Program-made: the position numbers and the translations under genes | The notes under the pieces: generated by a model | The model's input: only the letters and a program-made list of their open reading frames with translations | Databases searched by the model: none | Told to the model about the DNA's origin: nothing | From: Apostichopus californicus | Lineage: Eukaryota > Echinodermata > Holothuroidea > Aspidochirotida > Stichopodidae | Reading direction: 5' to 3' | Assembly: GCA_020650975.1 (NCBI GenBank) | Contig: JAIPMN010042880.1 | Coordinates: 2,012-23,663 of the forward strand | DNA: 21,652 bases | Part shown: positions 1 through 10,200 of the stretch, piece by piece | How positions within the stretch are numbered: the first letter of the stretch is position 1 | How the letters are laid out: each line of letters begins with the position of its first letter

Positions 1-1960
1 ACCCCCCCCCCCTAAAAAAAAATCAACTAAAAAGAAATCACAAAAATTCACTCGATCCAAACTACCGTAACGCTCAAATTCCTTTACCATATTACAAGAA
101 ACTTGTTATACGATTCATGCATGCATGAAGTGACACAAATATATCGAGTGATTAATTTTTCGCAAGGTCCGATGAATTTGAGACGCCTGTTCTATTTGGC
201 TTTCATATTTTAAGTCTACATTTCCTGATTTAACGGGTAGTATAACACAGTCACTTCCTTTCAAGGTGGAATTTTAGAAACCTTCATGATCATTTTCCTG
301 ACAAAGTACGTCATTCCACTTTCTCTTTCGTAATAAAATCTTCCGATTTGATAGAGTTACCATATTTCTCTGGGTCTTAAAGCGGGACACCGCGTCCCGG
401 AGGAGTATTATCGACCGAAATAACTACATCATAAAATTTCACCAAATTTTGAAAACAAAATGCATCTGCATGATCTCAAAAAAAAAAAAAATGGCTATTA
501 AGATGTGGTTTTGACCTAAAGATGCTCGGCACATTTTTGCAAAAAAAAAATTTACTTTCAGCCCATGGAAGATCTCTTTAACCATCTTGTTTACGCCATT
601 TGTAAGAGTCAGACTTAATGCTTTATCACCAGCATAACTCTTGTATTAGAAAGAGCACACATAACTGACAGCAGATAATACAATAAACTTGTATGAACTG
701 AATTTCCAATTTTTTTTCTACAGTTCCCAGGAGACAGACAAGTGTAAAATGGATGGATTTGATGGATGGAAATATCACACACTTTTGAGAATTTATATCA
801 AAAATAAACTTTATATTTTATTACTAGCACACCTACTATAGGAAAATTAGTATGCAAATTACAAAAGCCAAAATACAAAAGTTAGAAAAAAAATAAAAAT
901 ATATCATCAGTTTGGAACACTATGGTTTGTAGTGGATAGTGACAGTTGGCTGTGAAAATCTGGCCAAATGTTAACTGTGTTTGAAAGTTTACTTAAAAGT
1001 GGTGGTAAGGGGGGGGGAGGGGGTGGAGAGGGGAAGACTGGGTGGAGAGGGTATGTCCCCCAAATTGTAGGTGCTGTCCCCCCCCCCCCCCAAAAAAAGA
1101 AAATTCTTAGGCAGGAAGATATTCAGCATTTTTACTTCTACTGACAAATTTCTGCTGATTTGGAAGCTGATATAAATTCTGAATATGATGAAAACCCCAA
1201 AACTTCAAGGGGATTCTCCCTTTGGATGCCCCTTACCCCCTTATTAAATTAACATAATGTCATATTTTTGTTTTAGGTACTTTCATACTAATATTTATTG
1301 CATTTACTTGCTGTCAATGTGGTTATCTGCTTGGATGACATAGATCCCTGGTTAAAGTGGGGGTCGTGACCCTTCAAAACAGTTTTTGAGGGTCGTAATA
1401 GAAAATTCTGAAGAAAAATATATTGCTGATATTTGTGGAAAATAAAAGAAAGTGAAAAAACCTTGAACATGAATTACTTTTATTGTTTCAAAATGTAACA
1501 CTATTTTGCAACAGCTCCTCCCCCCCCCCACATTCATGTCAAAGGAAAGGGGGCATACATATCCACTTAGCCTCCCTCCCCAGGCCACAACATCAGCCCA
1601 ATGGAGGGTATTCAAGATGATGCAGGTCAAAGTTGGGGTCACCGAGCAAAACAGTTTCAATACCAGCGACATATATCTCATGAGGGAGGAGAGAGGGTGG
1701 GGGGGAGGGGGTGGAGGGGGTGGAGGGATGGATTGCACAGGATGAGATAAGGGGTAAGATTATATGAAATGTGACAGGGATGGAGGGGGCGGGGGGAAGG
1801 GGTTGGTTCAACCTTTGGAAGACTCACAAAAAGTCACTAACATATAACTTATATCTGCTGGAAAGTGCCTTAGCAGAATATTTTCACATTTTCTTTCAAT
1901 ATGCTTCAAGGTGGTGTAATTAAGTCTTTATATCAGTGCTGTCATTGGCCCTTGTACGTT
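1..1960. other. Intergenic sequence, no gene seen
   Basis: No exon with credible splice signals or protein-like codon use was found on either strand. The stretch holds poly-C runs (2-12 and 1078-1091), poly-A runs near 480 and 541, a G-rich stretch at 1008-1050 and another at 1681-1730. A short stem (CGGGAC/GTCCCG) lies near 383-399. Apparent open frames at 1350-1810 are glycine- or proline-rich translations of the G/C runs. Minus-strand AATAAA motifs occur near 815, 1289 and 1478, which could end a leftward transcript, but none is linked to an exon. Confidence 0.6.
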
Positions 1961-2115
1961 ATTACCATGGCAACCTGTTACCTACATCGCCAGCTCCCTG
2001 TGCAATATCACATGGTATGGATTTTACACACTGGTTTCCAATTCATCTGTCGCTTCTAGCAGTCGTGTGACGTCACGCGCACGGTCAGGTGACATCACGC
2101 AGCAGCCCCCATTGG
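1961..2115. promoter_or_regulatory. Candidate promoter: X-box, two CRE-like sites, CCAAT box
   Basis: Seen: at 1961-1974 the minus strand reads GTTGCCATGGTAAT, which differs at one base from the RFX X-box form GTTGCCATGGTAAC. A perfect CRE palindrome TGACGTCA lies at 2068-2075 inside GTGACGTCAC, a near-CRE TGACATCA at 2090-2097, and an inverted CCAAT box (ATTGG) at 2111-2115. CpG and GC content rise here compared with the flanks. Known: X-boxes close to CRE/CCAAT sites are typical of promoters of ciliary genes. Inference: this may be the start of a neighbouring gene. Direction is unclear, and the main gene ends 2 kb to the right, so it is not that gene's promoter. Confidence 0.35.
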
Positions 2116-2247
2116 TCAATCTGCCGTATTTGGTGGAGCAGGGTGCGTGGCCACTTTTGGGTGGTTGTTGGGCGTCACCGGTGGTTGAACGGACGTGGCT
2201 CTAGAGGGCGTCATCGTGGTGGCCCTACTCATGGGGTCGGCTCCCTC
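2116..2247 (-). CDS. Possible terminal exon of an unidentified minus-strand gene
   Basis: On the minus strand, an AG acceptor (TTGCTTGGCAG) at about 2248-2249 is followed by an open frame of 43 codons rich in P, T and A, ending ...PPNTAD and a TGA at 2116-2118. The text is GC-rich in an AT-rich setting and reads like a disordered C-terminus. Against it: the polypyrimidine tract is weak, the phase does not fit exon O of the main gene, two plus-strand frames are also open over much of the stretch, and the promoter-like motifs abut it. It may simply be a CpG-rich promoter island. No partner exon was found. Confidence 0.2.
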   Translation of the reverse strand, partial: EGADPMSRATTMTPSRATSVQPPVTPNNHPKVATHPAPPNTAD

Positions 2248-2289
2248 TTCCTGCCAAGCAAAGTTTGTCCGTATGTCAAACAGATTTAG

Positions 2290-3875
2290 AACAGACAGCC
2301 TCTGGTGATAACGGTTAAGCAAACTTATTTCAACGACTCGACAAACATTATTTCATTCACAAACGCTGTCAATATTTGATGTCGGTCTCAAAGTTTTTCA
2401 TTTCTTATACACATTCTGGAACAGAGATAAGCTTGCTTTGTTCGAAATCCGTATTTTTTTTTAATCAATTTTCACGCTATACCATTAACTTTTAAGAGAG
2501 CATATTGGTGAATATGATTCTCTCCCATGAACTCTGCAAGTTACTATGGGTTACCAGTAACCTAAGCAAGGAAGATGCTAAATGTCATCACTTTCAGTGT
2601 GTTAGAAATTCCTTAAAGTTTCCGAAGAGCACCCCCCCCCTCATCCCCCCTTCCCGGAGGAGTCATCCTTACAAATTAGTCCCAACCATTTGAGGAGTGG
2701 CAAGGCAGATAATAAAATGGCATAGTGAGACAAAAAAGGGAAGAAAAATATCTTTTTAATGTTTGACCAGAAAGCCAAGTTTGCTTTGTGATTCCTTGCC
2801 ATACATACAAGTTGCTCGAAACTTAAAATAAGTATCTGAATAATGTAGAGCAAGTGATCGAGTTAAATCTGTCCAAAAATTAAGTGAGAACCAGAAATGA
2901 TTTGTAGCATTCCCTTGTGGGCATCAACTATGTCATTCACTCATGATTTTACAGTATACAATTTTAAGCCAAAATGTTTCAATATCCAGGAAGAACAGTC
3001 TTCCTTTGTGAAATATAGACACATTTTTACCAATTTTGAGCTAGCAACTCCCTTTAATAATTGTTGAGTATTACATGACATTGTTTGTACACTGTATAAT
3101 ATTTTTGAAGAAATTGGATAATTTTTCCACCATTTGAGATGGCCTTTTTTGTCCCCTTGAGCCAGTTTGTGCCCATTTGAGATAACCTGTTGACCCCTTG
3201 AAGCTCAGAGGGTGAAAACTGATAGGAGGTTTAAGAGCACATTTAAAGTAAGAGTACATGAACTCTAAAGCAGATTTCATTACCTGGCTGCAAGGTATGT
3301 TTCATTGTAGACCTATAGAGCCCCTTAAGAGAATTAAACTTAACTAAAATTTGACCAAACTATGTTCACCAAAAGAAATCACAGCAGTGGAAAATTCACA
3401 GATTAATTGTAGAGGGGACACAATAACATATTAAAAAAAGGGAGTTGCCTGTCTCCTGTTGTTTTTGTACATTGTTGTTATAAAAACTCTATTTTATGAA
3501 TTTTGCAAGAAAAAGACAGCCTTTACTTCCTATTACCGACTCACTCATGAGAATATTTTCACAGAAATATTTTTGTTTTGTTGTATTTTCTAAAAGCAGG
3601 AATCATCTGAGTATACACACTTTAATACTAGTTTTTGAATAAGTTCAGCTGTTCATTAGAAATTACTCAAACCCCATTAATTTGTAACATTGTTGACAAT
3701 AACTGCCAGGCTTGCAAGTTTTTGTCAAAGCCAAATGTATCAGATAATTATTTAACATGAAATCAGATTTCAGGTTGCAAATAACAGTGTGATCCTCAAG
3801 TAATCATATTTTGCGAGTAAAACTGGGGGAAATTAAGTTCAGAAGTAAGCACTGTGACTGGCATTATCATATTAA
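2290..3875. other. Downstream flank of the main gene, no exon seen
   Basis: AT-rich sequence without credible exons. A two-copy degenerate repeat of about 45 bp lies at 3130-3200 (the motif CATTTGAGAT recurs with CCCCTTGA after it). A poly-C run is at 2632-2640. If the main gene's transcript runs on past the SINE, its 3' end should fall in the right part of this stretch. Confidence 0.5.
3621..3626 (-). terminator. Candidate poly(A) signal of the main gene
   Basis: The minus strand reads ATTAAA here, the commonest variant of AATAAA, about 535 nt past the stop codon at 4161. I saw no AATAAA on the minus strand between the stop codon and this point. If it is used, the whole SINE at 3876-4128 lies antisense in the 3' UTR. 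ATTAAA is frequent by chance in AT-rich DNA, so this is a weak call. Confidence 0.2.
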
Positions 3876-4128
3876 GCGAGAGCGTGGTGGCCAATTGGCT
3901 AAGGCGTCGGACTCGTGATCCAAGGATTGCTGGTTCGATTCCTGCCTAGTTCATTACGTTGTGTCCTTGGGCAAGATGCTTTATCTGGGCGCAGTATATA
4001 ACTGCTGCCGACTGGAGGGATTGTCTCTGGGACAGGTTATCATTGACCAGGGGTAATATAACATCTGTAAAGCGCTTTGAGACCTATCGCTGGTGTAAAG
4101 CGCTATATGAAAGCAAATATTAATAATT
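3876..4128 (+). repeat. tRNA-derived SINE with GCGCTTTGAG 3' domain
   Basis: The left 70 bp look like a tRNA: an A-box region (GTGGCCAATTGGCTAAGGCG) and a B box (GGTTCGATTCC). The 3' part carries a tail with AAGCGCTTTGAGACCTA followed by GTGTAAAGCGCTATAT, a form I know from SINEs of many marine invertebrates. It ends in a short AT-rich tail. ATATTAA-like words on both sides may be the target duplication. It sits 33 bp past the stop codon of the main gene, in the opposite orientation, so it is probably antisense in the 3' UTR. Confidence 0.8.
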
Positions 4129-4160
4129 AAAAGCCCAAATTGAAATCTTTCCTGTATAGT

Positions 4161-4246
4161 CTAAGTAAAGGATACACTTTTGTTGGGCAAGGGAGGCAGC
4201 TGGAAGATCGATGGTGGTTGTGTCAGCCTCAGCTGACCGAGAGAAC
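4161..4246 (-). CDS. Exon P, last coding exon (residues 678-705)
   Basis: A strong acceptor (long T-rich tract, then TTCTTTCTAG) precedes 4246. With the one base left over from exon O, the frame gives G-SLGQLRLTQPP...NKSVSFT and a TAG stop at 4161-4163. The tail has a short proline-rich motif (SIFQLPPLPNK). The other frames also stay open for some distance, but only this one fits the phase. No other exon was found in the 2.7-kb intron to exon O, although a small one could be missed. Confidence 0.65.
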
Positions 4247-7200
4247 CTAGAAAGAAAAAAACAATAATCATAATAATAACAACTTGAATCTTTGATTGAG
4301 CTGAATAAGTTAAAGGCATTGAAGACTCGCCCCAAACCGCGTGCGGCCATCTGAAAAAGTTAACTTTCCGTTGCTTGCAAGTGACGTTTTGTACGTGTCG
4401 CTACAAAATGCAGACAGTACAGTAATGAAACGTGATACCTTGTTATCTTTAGCTGGACTTGAGATGTCCATCGCTGTATTATTTGTACACTGTGCTGTGG
4501 GTATTGACCGCAACTGTATGTACTGATTGTACACTAGTGTCTAATTACCGATAGTAGCAAGCTGTGTGTGTGTACTTTCTGGGATCGATGGTGGTGTCTA
4601 ACACTTCTGTTACACCTCATTCGAAACTAGGTCAGATTACCGGCATTAGACGTTTCTTTTTGCGCGAGTCTTCACACCCTTTAACCAGCTGGTTTGCATG
4701 CAGTATCCATAATATTACATTTATATATTATATTATCATATTTTGTAATGTCCACTTTTTTTTCCATTTTACTTGCAAAATCTTGAAGTTGGCACATTAC
4801 TTCATTTAATATTCCTGATGTGATTTTTGTTGAAAATTAAGTCAACAAGTATAAGGTCTTTCAGCTACGTTTTCCTTTAAATGTTGAATAATTCTAACAC
4901 CTATCAGACTGGACACAAAAAAAAAATAAACACAAAATGCATTTCTTTAGTGAGTAGCTTTTGATTCTGAAATTTGTGGTCGGGACGCTTCCTTCGATGG
5001 TCTTTTAATCACCTTCAATGGAAAATCAGACATCTAGTGACAATATCACGACTGCAAAGAAATTATAAACCATGTGAATTATTGACTATATCTGGTGCGA
5101 AATTTGCTTTAGAGGGAGCATGGCTTTTAGAATACCTGTAGGGTGGAAATACTGATGTGCTCTAGGGTTGTAAAGTTGACCGGTTCGACTTGGCATGAAA
5201 ACGGCCGGAAGGCTGACATCTGAAAAAAAAAAAAAAAAAAAATTATGAAAAGTGTTGATCAGGCAAAATAGCTATGATGTTCCCTTCCTAACCCACCTCA
5301 TCCCAAATCATAGCCCTCCCCTTACCCACACCTCTCCTCCACTGCCCAATACAAACCATTATCCTATCTTGAACTCAACAAAGTGCTACTCGTACATTAT
5401 GACCACATCCTTCCATCATTTTGTGTTTACATTCGGGGGGGGGGGGGGGGGTTACTCATTACATCCTCCTGTGGCAGCCGATGTGAAGTCTTGTGAACTC
5501 ATGCACATAATCATGCTGAGAGGAGGGACTGGCACTATGTCTTGATGGAAGAGATTAAGGTTTCTTCACGAGACGGCGATGATTGAGGTGAGGCGATAAT
5601 CAAGAGATGTGTTTACATTCGATTCCCCAAAAGTTTATGAAGCGGAGATGGGAATAGGGACAACAGTAAAGTCTCGTGGCCCTCACACGAGTGGCTACGT
5701 GGTGACGTTCTTTATTATCTTGTGTAGGTTATTAACCCAAATAGCGCAGACAGAATCTTCCGTAAAAAATTAAAAACCCCGACGGAAAGTCATTTCCTGA
5801 CGAACGGGGTATTAGTCATTCGGTGACGTCTTAGTAATCAACAAACCGTAAATTAGGGTAGAGACTAGAGAGAGAGGTAAACTCTTGGGTAGGAAATAGA
5901 CTGGCAATAAAATAAATCTAACAGGTGCAGTAAATTATGTGGGGAAATAAAAGGAGCTATGGCAGTTTGAAGTTAGCAGGTAGGAGCATGCTTCAAAGAG
6001 GTTTGCTAGGTTGGATGACGATGATGATGGGAGGGATGCGGGAGAAGTCATGGAAATACATCCAAATAAGGGAAGTAAATCAAAATAGGATACATTGAAC
6101 CTGACCCACAAGATGAAGAGCTTACAGGGGTTGCAAAGTTGGTAAGTGGAGAGTGGTGAAGCAAAGAGGCATCTAAAGAAGGGGGTTTGGGGGGGTTCAT
6201 TATGGATGTGTTTGTGGGATGGGGAAGGAGGGGGGGGCTTTGTCAATTCAAGTTAGTAGAGAGGATGCCTAAAGGAGGTTGCAAAGTTGGATGAGAGGTG
6301 GGATGGAGGTAAAAGTGATGTAAGTAAATCTACAGCATCAAGTTCATCACTAGAGCAGAAAAAGGGGGTAACATGGAGCTGGTCCAGATGAGGATGAACC
6401 ATAGAGGGGGTTGCAAAATAAGTTGGATGAGGGAAGGGATGAAGGAATGTCATGAAAATAAATCTAAGAGGTGCAGTAAAGCACACGGCCTTATCAAAGA
6501 AGGTGACAAAATTGTACATAGTGCAAACGAGATACTTAAAGATTAAAGATACTTAAAGCATTTGAAGATGTAAAGGGGGGGGGGGAGAGAGGTAGAAAAA
6601 GAAGAGAAGGAAAAAAAATCAAGATTATCCAACAAGTGTTATTAGTAAAATTAATCAGTTGGACAAAGGAAGGTGAGAGTTAACACATATGGGGATAATT
6701 AAAGGTGGGGAAAGGAGAGGGGAGGAGGGAGGGGAAGGGGACAGGAAATGGAGTCATATAGTAGACAAGAGAAGTAAAATAAAGGGAGAGGAAGGGGCAG
6801 GAAGAAAGAGGTAGGGAGAGGAAGTGGCAGGAAGGGAGAGGAAGGGGCAGGGAGATGCTGAAATGGGAAGGAAGGGAAAAGGGTAAAATGTTGATAAAAT
6901 GGGAGACATTGATGATCACCCTTTGCTTACATATATTTCGTGGAACTTACCTTTAAGGGCTGTTCTTCTGTTCCCTGACGGTAAGCTCAGTCTGTATTGC
7001 ACTGCAAGCTGTTTCTCAATTCTCTCTTCGATTTCTTTGCGGGTCTTAGCTGTCAATGCCTGCCGTCTCTTCTGGCTCTCATCTGAGAACATCTGAAGCC
7101 TATCAAGGAACTGAAACAAGAGAGAAAACATGAGACCACGACGAGTCAATAAATTAACCTTTCGTACTCGGGTCTGGTTTGTGACCCATCATCTGAGATA

Positions 7201-10200
7201 AATATATTCTGATTGGACAGTACAATCTATTTTATGAAATCATATGAAGGATGAAGAAGTATGTAGAATATAATTATACTGCACCTCGCTCTGTATAGTA
7301 CATAAAAATGTCACAACACATTGCAACAACATACAGTGACATAAAACACTGCACGACATCAGATCATAATACTACGAGTCACAACGTAGTAAAATACGAT
7401 AATCAGGTAATGATTTCACGTTAAAATTTCACATTAAAATTTTTGTGTGGCAATTTTTGAAGGTTTTCTGCTTATACTAATAGAATACTACTCTGTTCCT
7501 GTGTAAAAAAGCTTTTATATACATCTTATATGCACAGCTTACATAGCAATTTGACCATTTGTATAACATTTTGGCGATATCCGGTAAATATTCCCTGGAT
7601 AGGACACAACACAGAACAGCATCATACAACATACAACTACAAGTCACCCTGTGGGTCACAACATCGCAACAACCCCATTTATTGAAACACACAGGATGAC
7701 ATCATACCATAACAATGTGAGTTGTAGTGAAAGTCCACCAACATAGTAACATGCCTTAACGTTAAAAACACAGAATGACATCATATGACACCACTGCGAG
7801 TCCGCCAAACTGTGTGATACCACACAAGATAAAACTGATATGAGAACTGGATGATGGACAAGTTCTAATCACACCAAATCCAGTGGCGGAGCGTCCATAC
7901 AGTCAGGGGGGGCGGATGCCCCCCCTGACGGACTCAAATGGACTGCTGGCGCCCTTTTCAGCTTTTTACCACTTTTTACTTAATTGCGATTATTGACTTT
8001 TTTTATTGCGCTCCCATCTACCTATTAACATTTGTCACATTTTGTTGGTGTAATTTTCTGACAAAATGCTCTAACGGCTATTTATTCTTCGTTTATCTGC
8101 AAATTAGCAAGGCCCAAAAAGGGTCATTTCCGGCGATCTAGGGAGTATCTTTACTCAAAAAATTTCTGTACGCTCCGCGCCAACCTGTGGTGGCGCTCCG
8201 CTTAGATAGTGTCGGAAGCGCCCCTACACCAATACCCCTAGCTCCGCCACTGACCAAATCCATTAAGTTATAACAGCTTAACACTGTGAAATACCATACC
8301 ACACCACAACATCCCCCGTCATCCCATATTACACCACATCATACCACAACATACCACACAAAACTGTCAAACCAAATGGATAAAGATAGAGTTGTAATGG
8401 AATTTAATAGCTCCCTTTGTAAGGTCAGCAATACTGTGAGCAATAGAACACCGTGCAAATACCACACAACCATACCACACAACAGCCCATGTCATCCCAT
8501 ATTATACAAAAATTACCATATCATATAACATTGCTATGCTTTACCATAACACATAACACTGCACAATACCATACCGTATAAATCTGCCAGACCAAATAGA
8601 TAATGATAGAGTTGTAATGACATTCATAGATCTCTTGTACGGTCAGCAATAAACTAGAACACTGTGCAATGCCATACCACCACACAACAGCCCATGTTAC
8701 ACAACAATTATCACATAACACTGCACCACACAATTCCACATAAAACTGACAGACCGAATGGATAATGATAGTGTTGTAATGGCATTAGATCCCTTGTACG
8801 GTTAGCAATATATCTTGAACACTGTGCAATGCCATACCACCACACAACAGCCCATGTCATCCCATAATACACCACAGCATCCCGCATAACACCGTTATGC
8901 TATACCATACCACACCAAATGGATAATGACGGGGTTTTACGGGGCATCGTGTGCCTTGATGACCAGCATAACAACTCAAACTTAAATTAGTACAACTTAC
9001 ATCATCAGGTAAATCATTCCCCCATTTTGGTATATTGGCAGGTCTCTTGTATTTCTTGACGTGACTGTAAAGGAGAGGAAATGTCAACAATTCGTGAAAG
9101 ATTGATCAGTCTGTAAGGCAGTTGTTTTACCATGCTATGCAGCCACACGTGCATTAGGGGAGAAGCCCAATGACTTGTAAGTTACACTTCATGTTCTGGT
9201 GGCTATCCAGTTTTGACTCAATTTTTATTTTTTCTACGATTTTGGAGACTATTTCATATGGGAAAAACCCTGGATTTCTCCTGGATAAAAAACATCCACC
9301 TTACTCTTGCGGGCCAGAGTTGAACCCACCAGATGCTAGGTTTCATTAATGCTATTATCCACTTGAATATAGCACTGGTTTGTTAGCTAGATGGAATTTA
9401 TTATATTTCTAACATGTTCATGGGTAATACAAAATTATTTTACATGCCAAAATTCTCATTAATTAAGAATATTCCAAATTTAACTCATAAAGTAGATTGC
9501 TAAAAGCATGTGGCTTATTTTCTTTTCATCTGTTGATATACAAAAGAATACCAACATATGCAAATGAACCATTTGTAAATACCCTCCCAATGTATTGTAT
9601 GTATTGTATTAGATCCTCCTGCAAGCAGGAACTCGGGAAGAAGCCATCATTGGCTTATCAAAGTCGCAAGCTGACCGAAGTCAGTCTCTTAGATTCATAT
9701 TTAACGTCCATGATTATGAATTGTCAACAACTCTGTAACTGGACGACATACATTAACCTTGGAGTGACTCGAACTCGGGACCTTAAGATTGGAAGGCACT
9801 GGCGTTCACCACTGAGCTAACACTCTTAAATGTCTTCCCTCTAAATGGGCATTACTCATAACTGGTGATAAAAACACAGGATTTAAAACACTTCCAGGAC
9901 TAAACTAGCCTAGCATAGCTTTATTCTGTTAATTAAGGCAATTTATGCTGACAACTTTAGGAGGATGAACTCACGTTAAAATAGTTCCATCCGACAGTCT
10001 TGTGTACTCTTCGTTATTATTCTCCTGATTCCATCCCTGAAGAGGCGAATCACCTGCCGGACAAAAAAAACCCAACACAAACAATTTCAAACAAAACATC
10101 TTTAAGGAGCTTGAATAGTAAATAAAATGACAAAACATTCCATAATGTTTAAAACATGAAACCTTCTGTACAATACAGGGAATAACTTATCAGGTATTGC

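Noticed and set aside
1340-1665. Possible MITE around the words GGTTAAAGTGGGGGTCGTGA (1350) and GGTCAAAGTTGGGGTCACCG (1628)
   Set aside because: The similarity is short and in direct orientation. No inverted ends or target duplication were found.
3880-3950. A working tRNA gene
   Set aside because: A and B boxes are present, but the stems do not close as a cloverleaf and the sequence runs into a SINE body. The same holds for 15021-15090 and 9757-9827.
4341-4526. A 61-codon plus-strand frame that reads somewhat like protein
   Set aside because: It lies wholly inside the TTAA-flanked MITE, matches no transposase that I know, and begins at a GTG.
5100-5242. A retroposed copy ending in the A-run at 5223-5242
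   Set aside because: The A-run is clear, but the sequence to its left shows no tRNA, LINE or gene similarity and no flanking duplication.
5252-5545. A 97-codon plus-strand frame
   Set aside because: It spans a poly-G run translated as glycines and is His/Pro/Thr-rich from simple sequence. There are no splice or start features.
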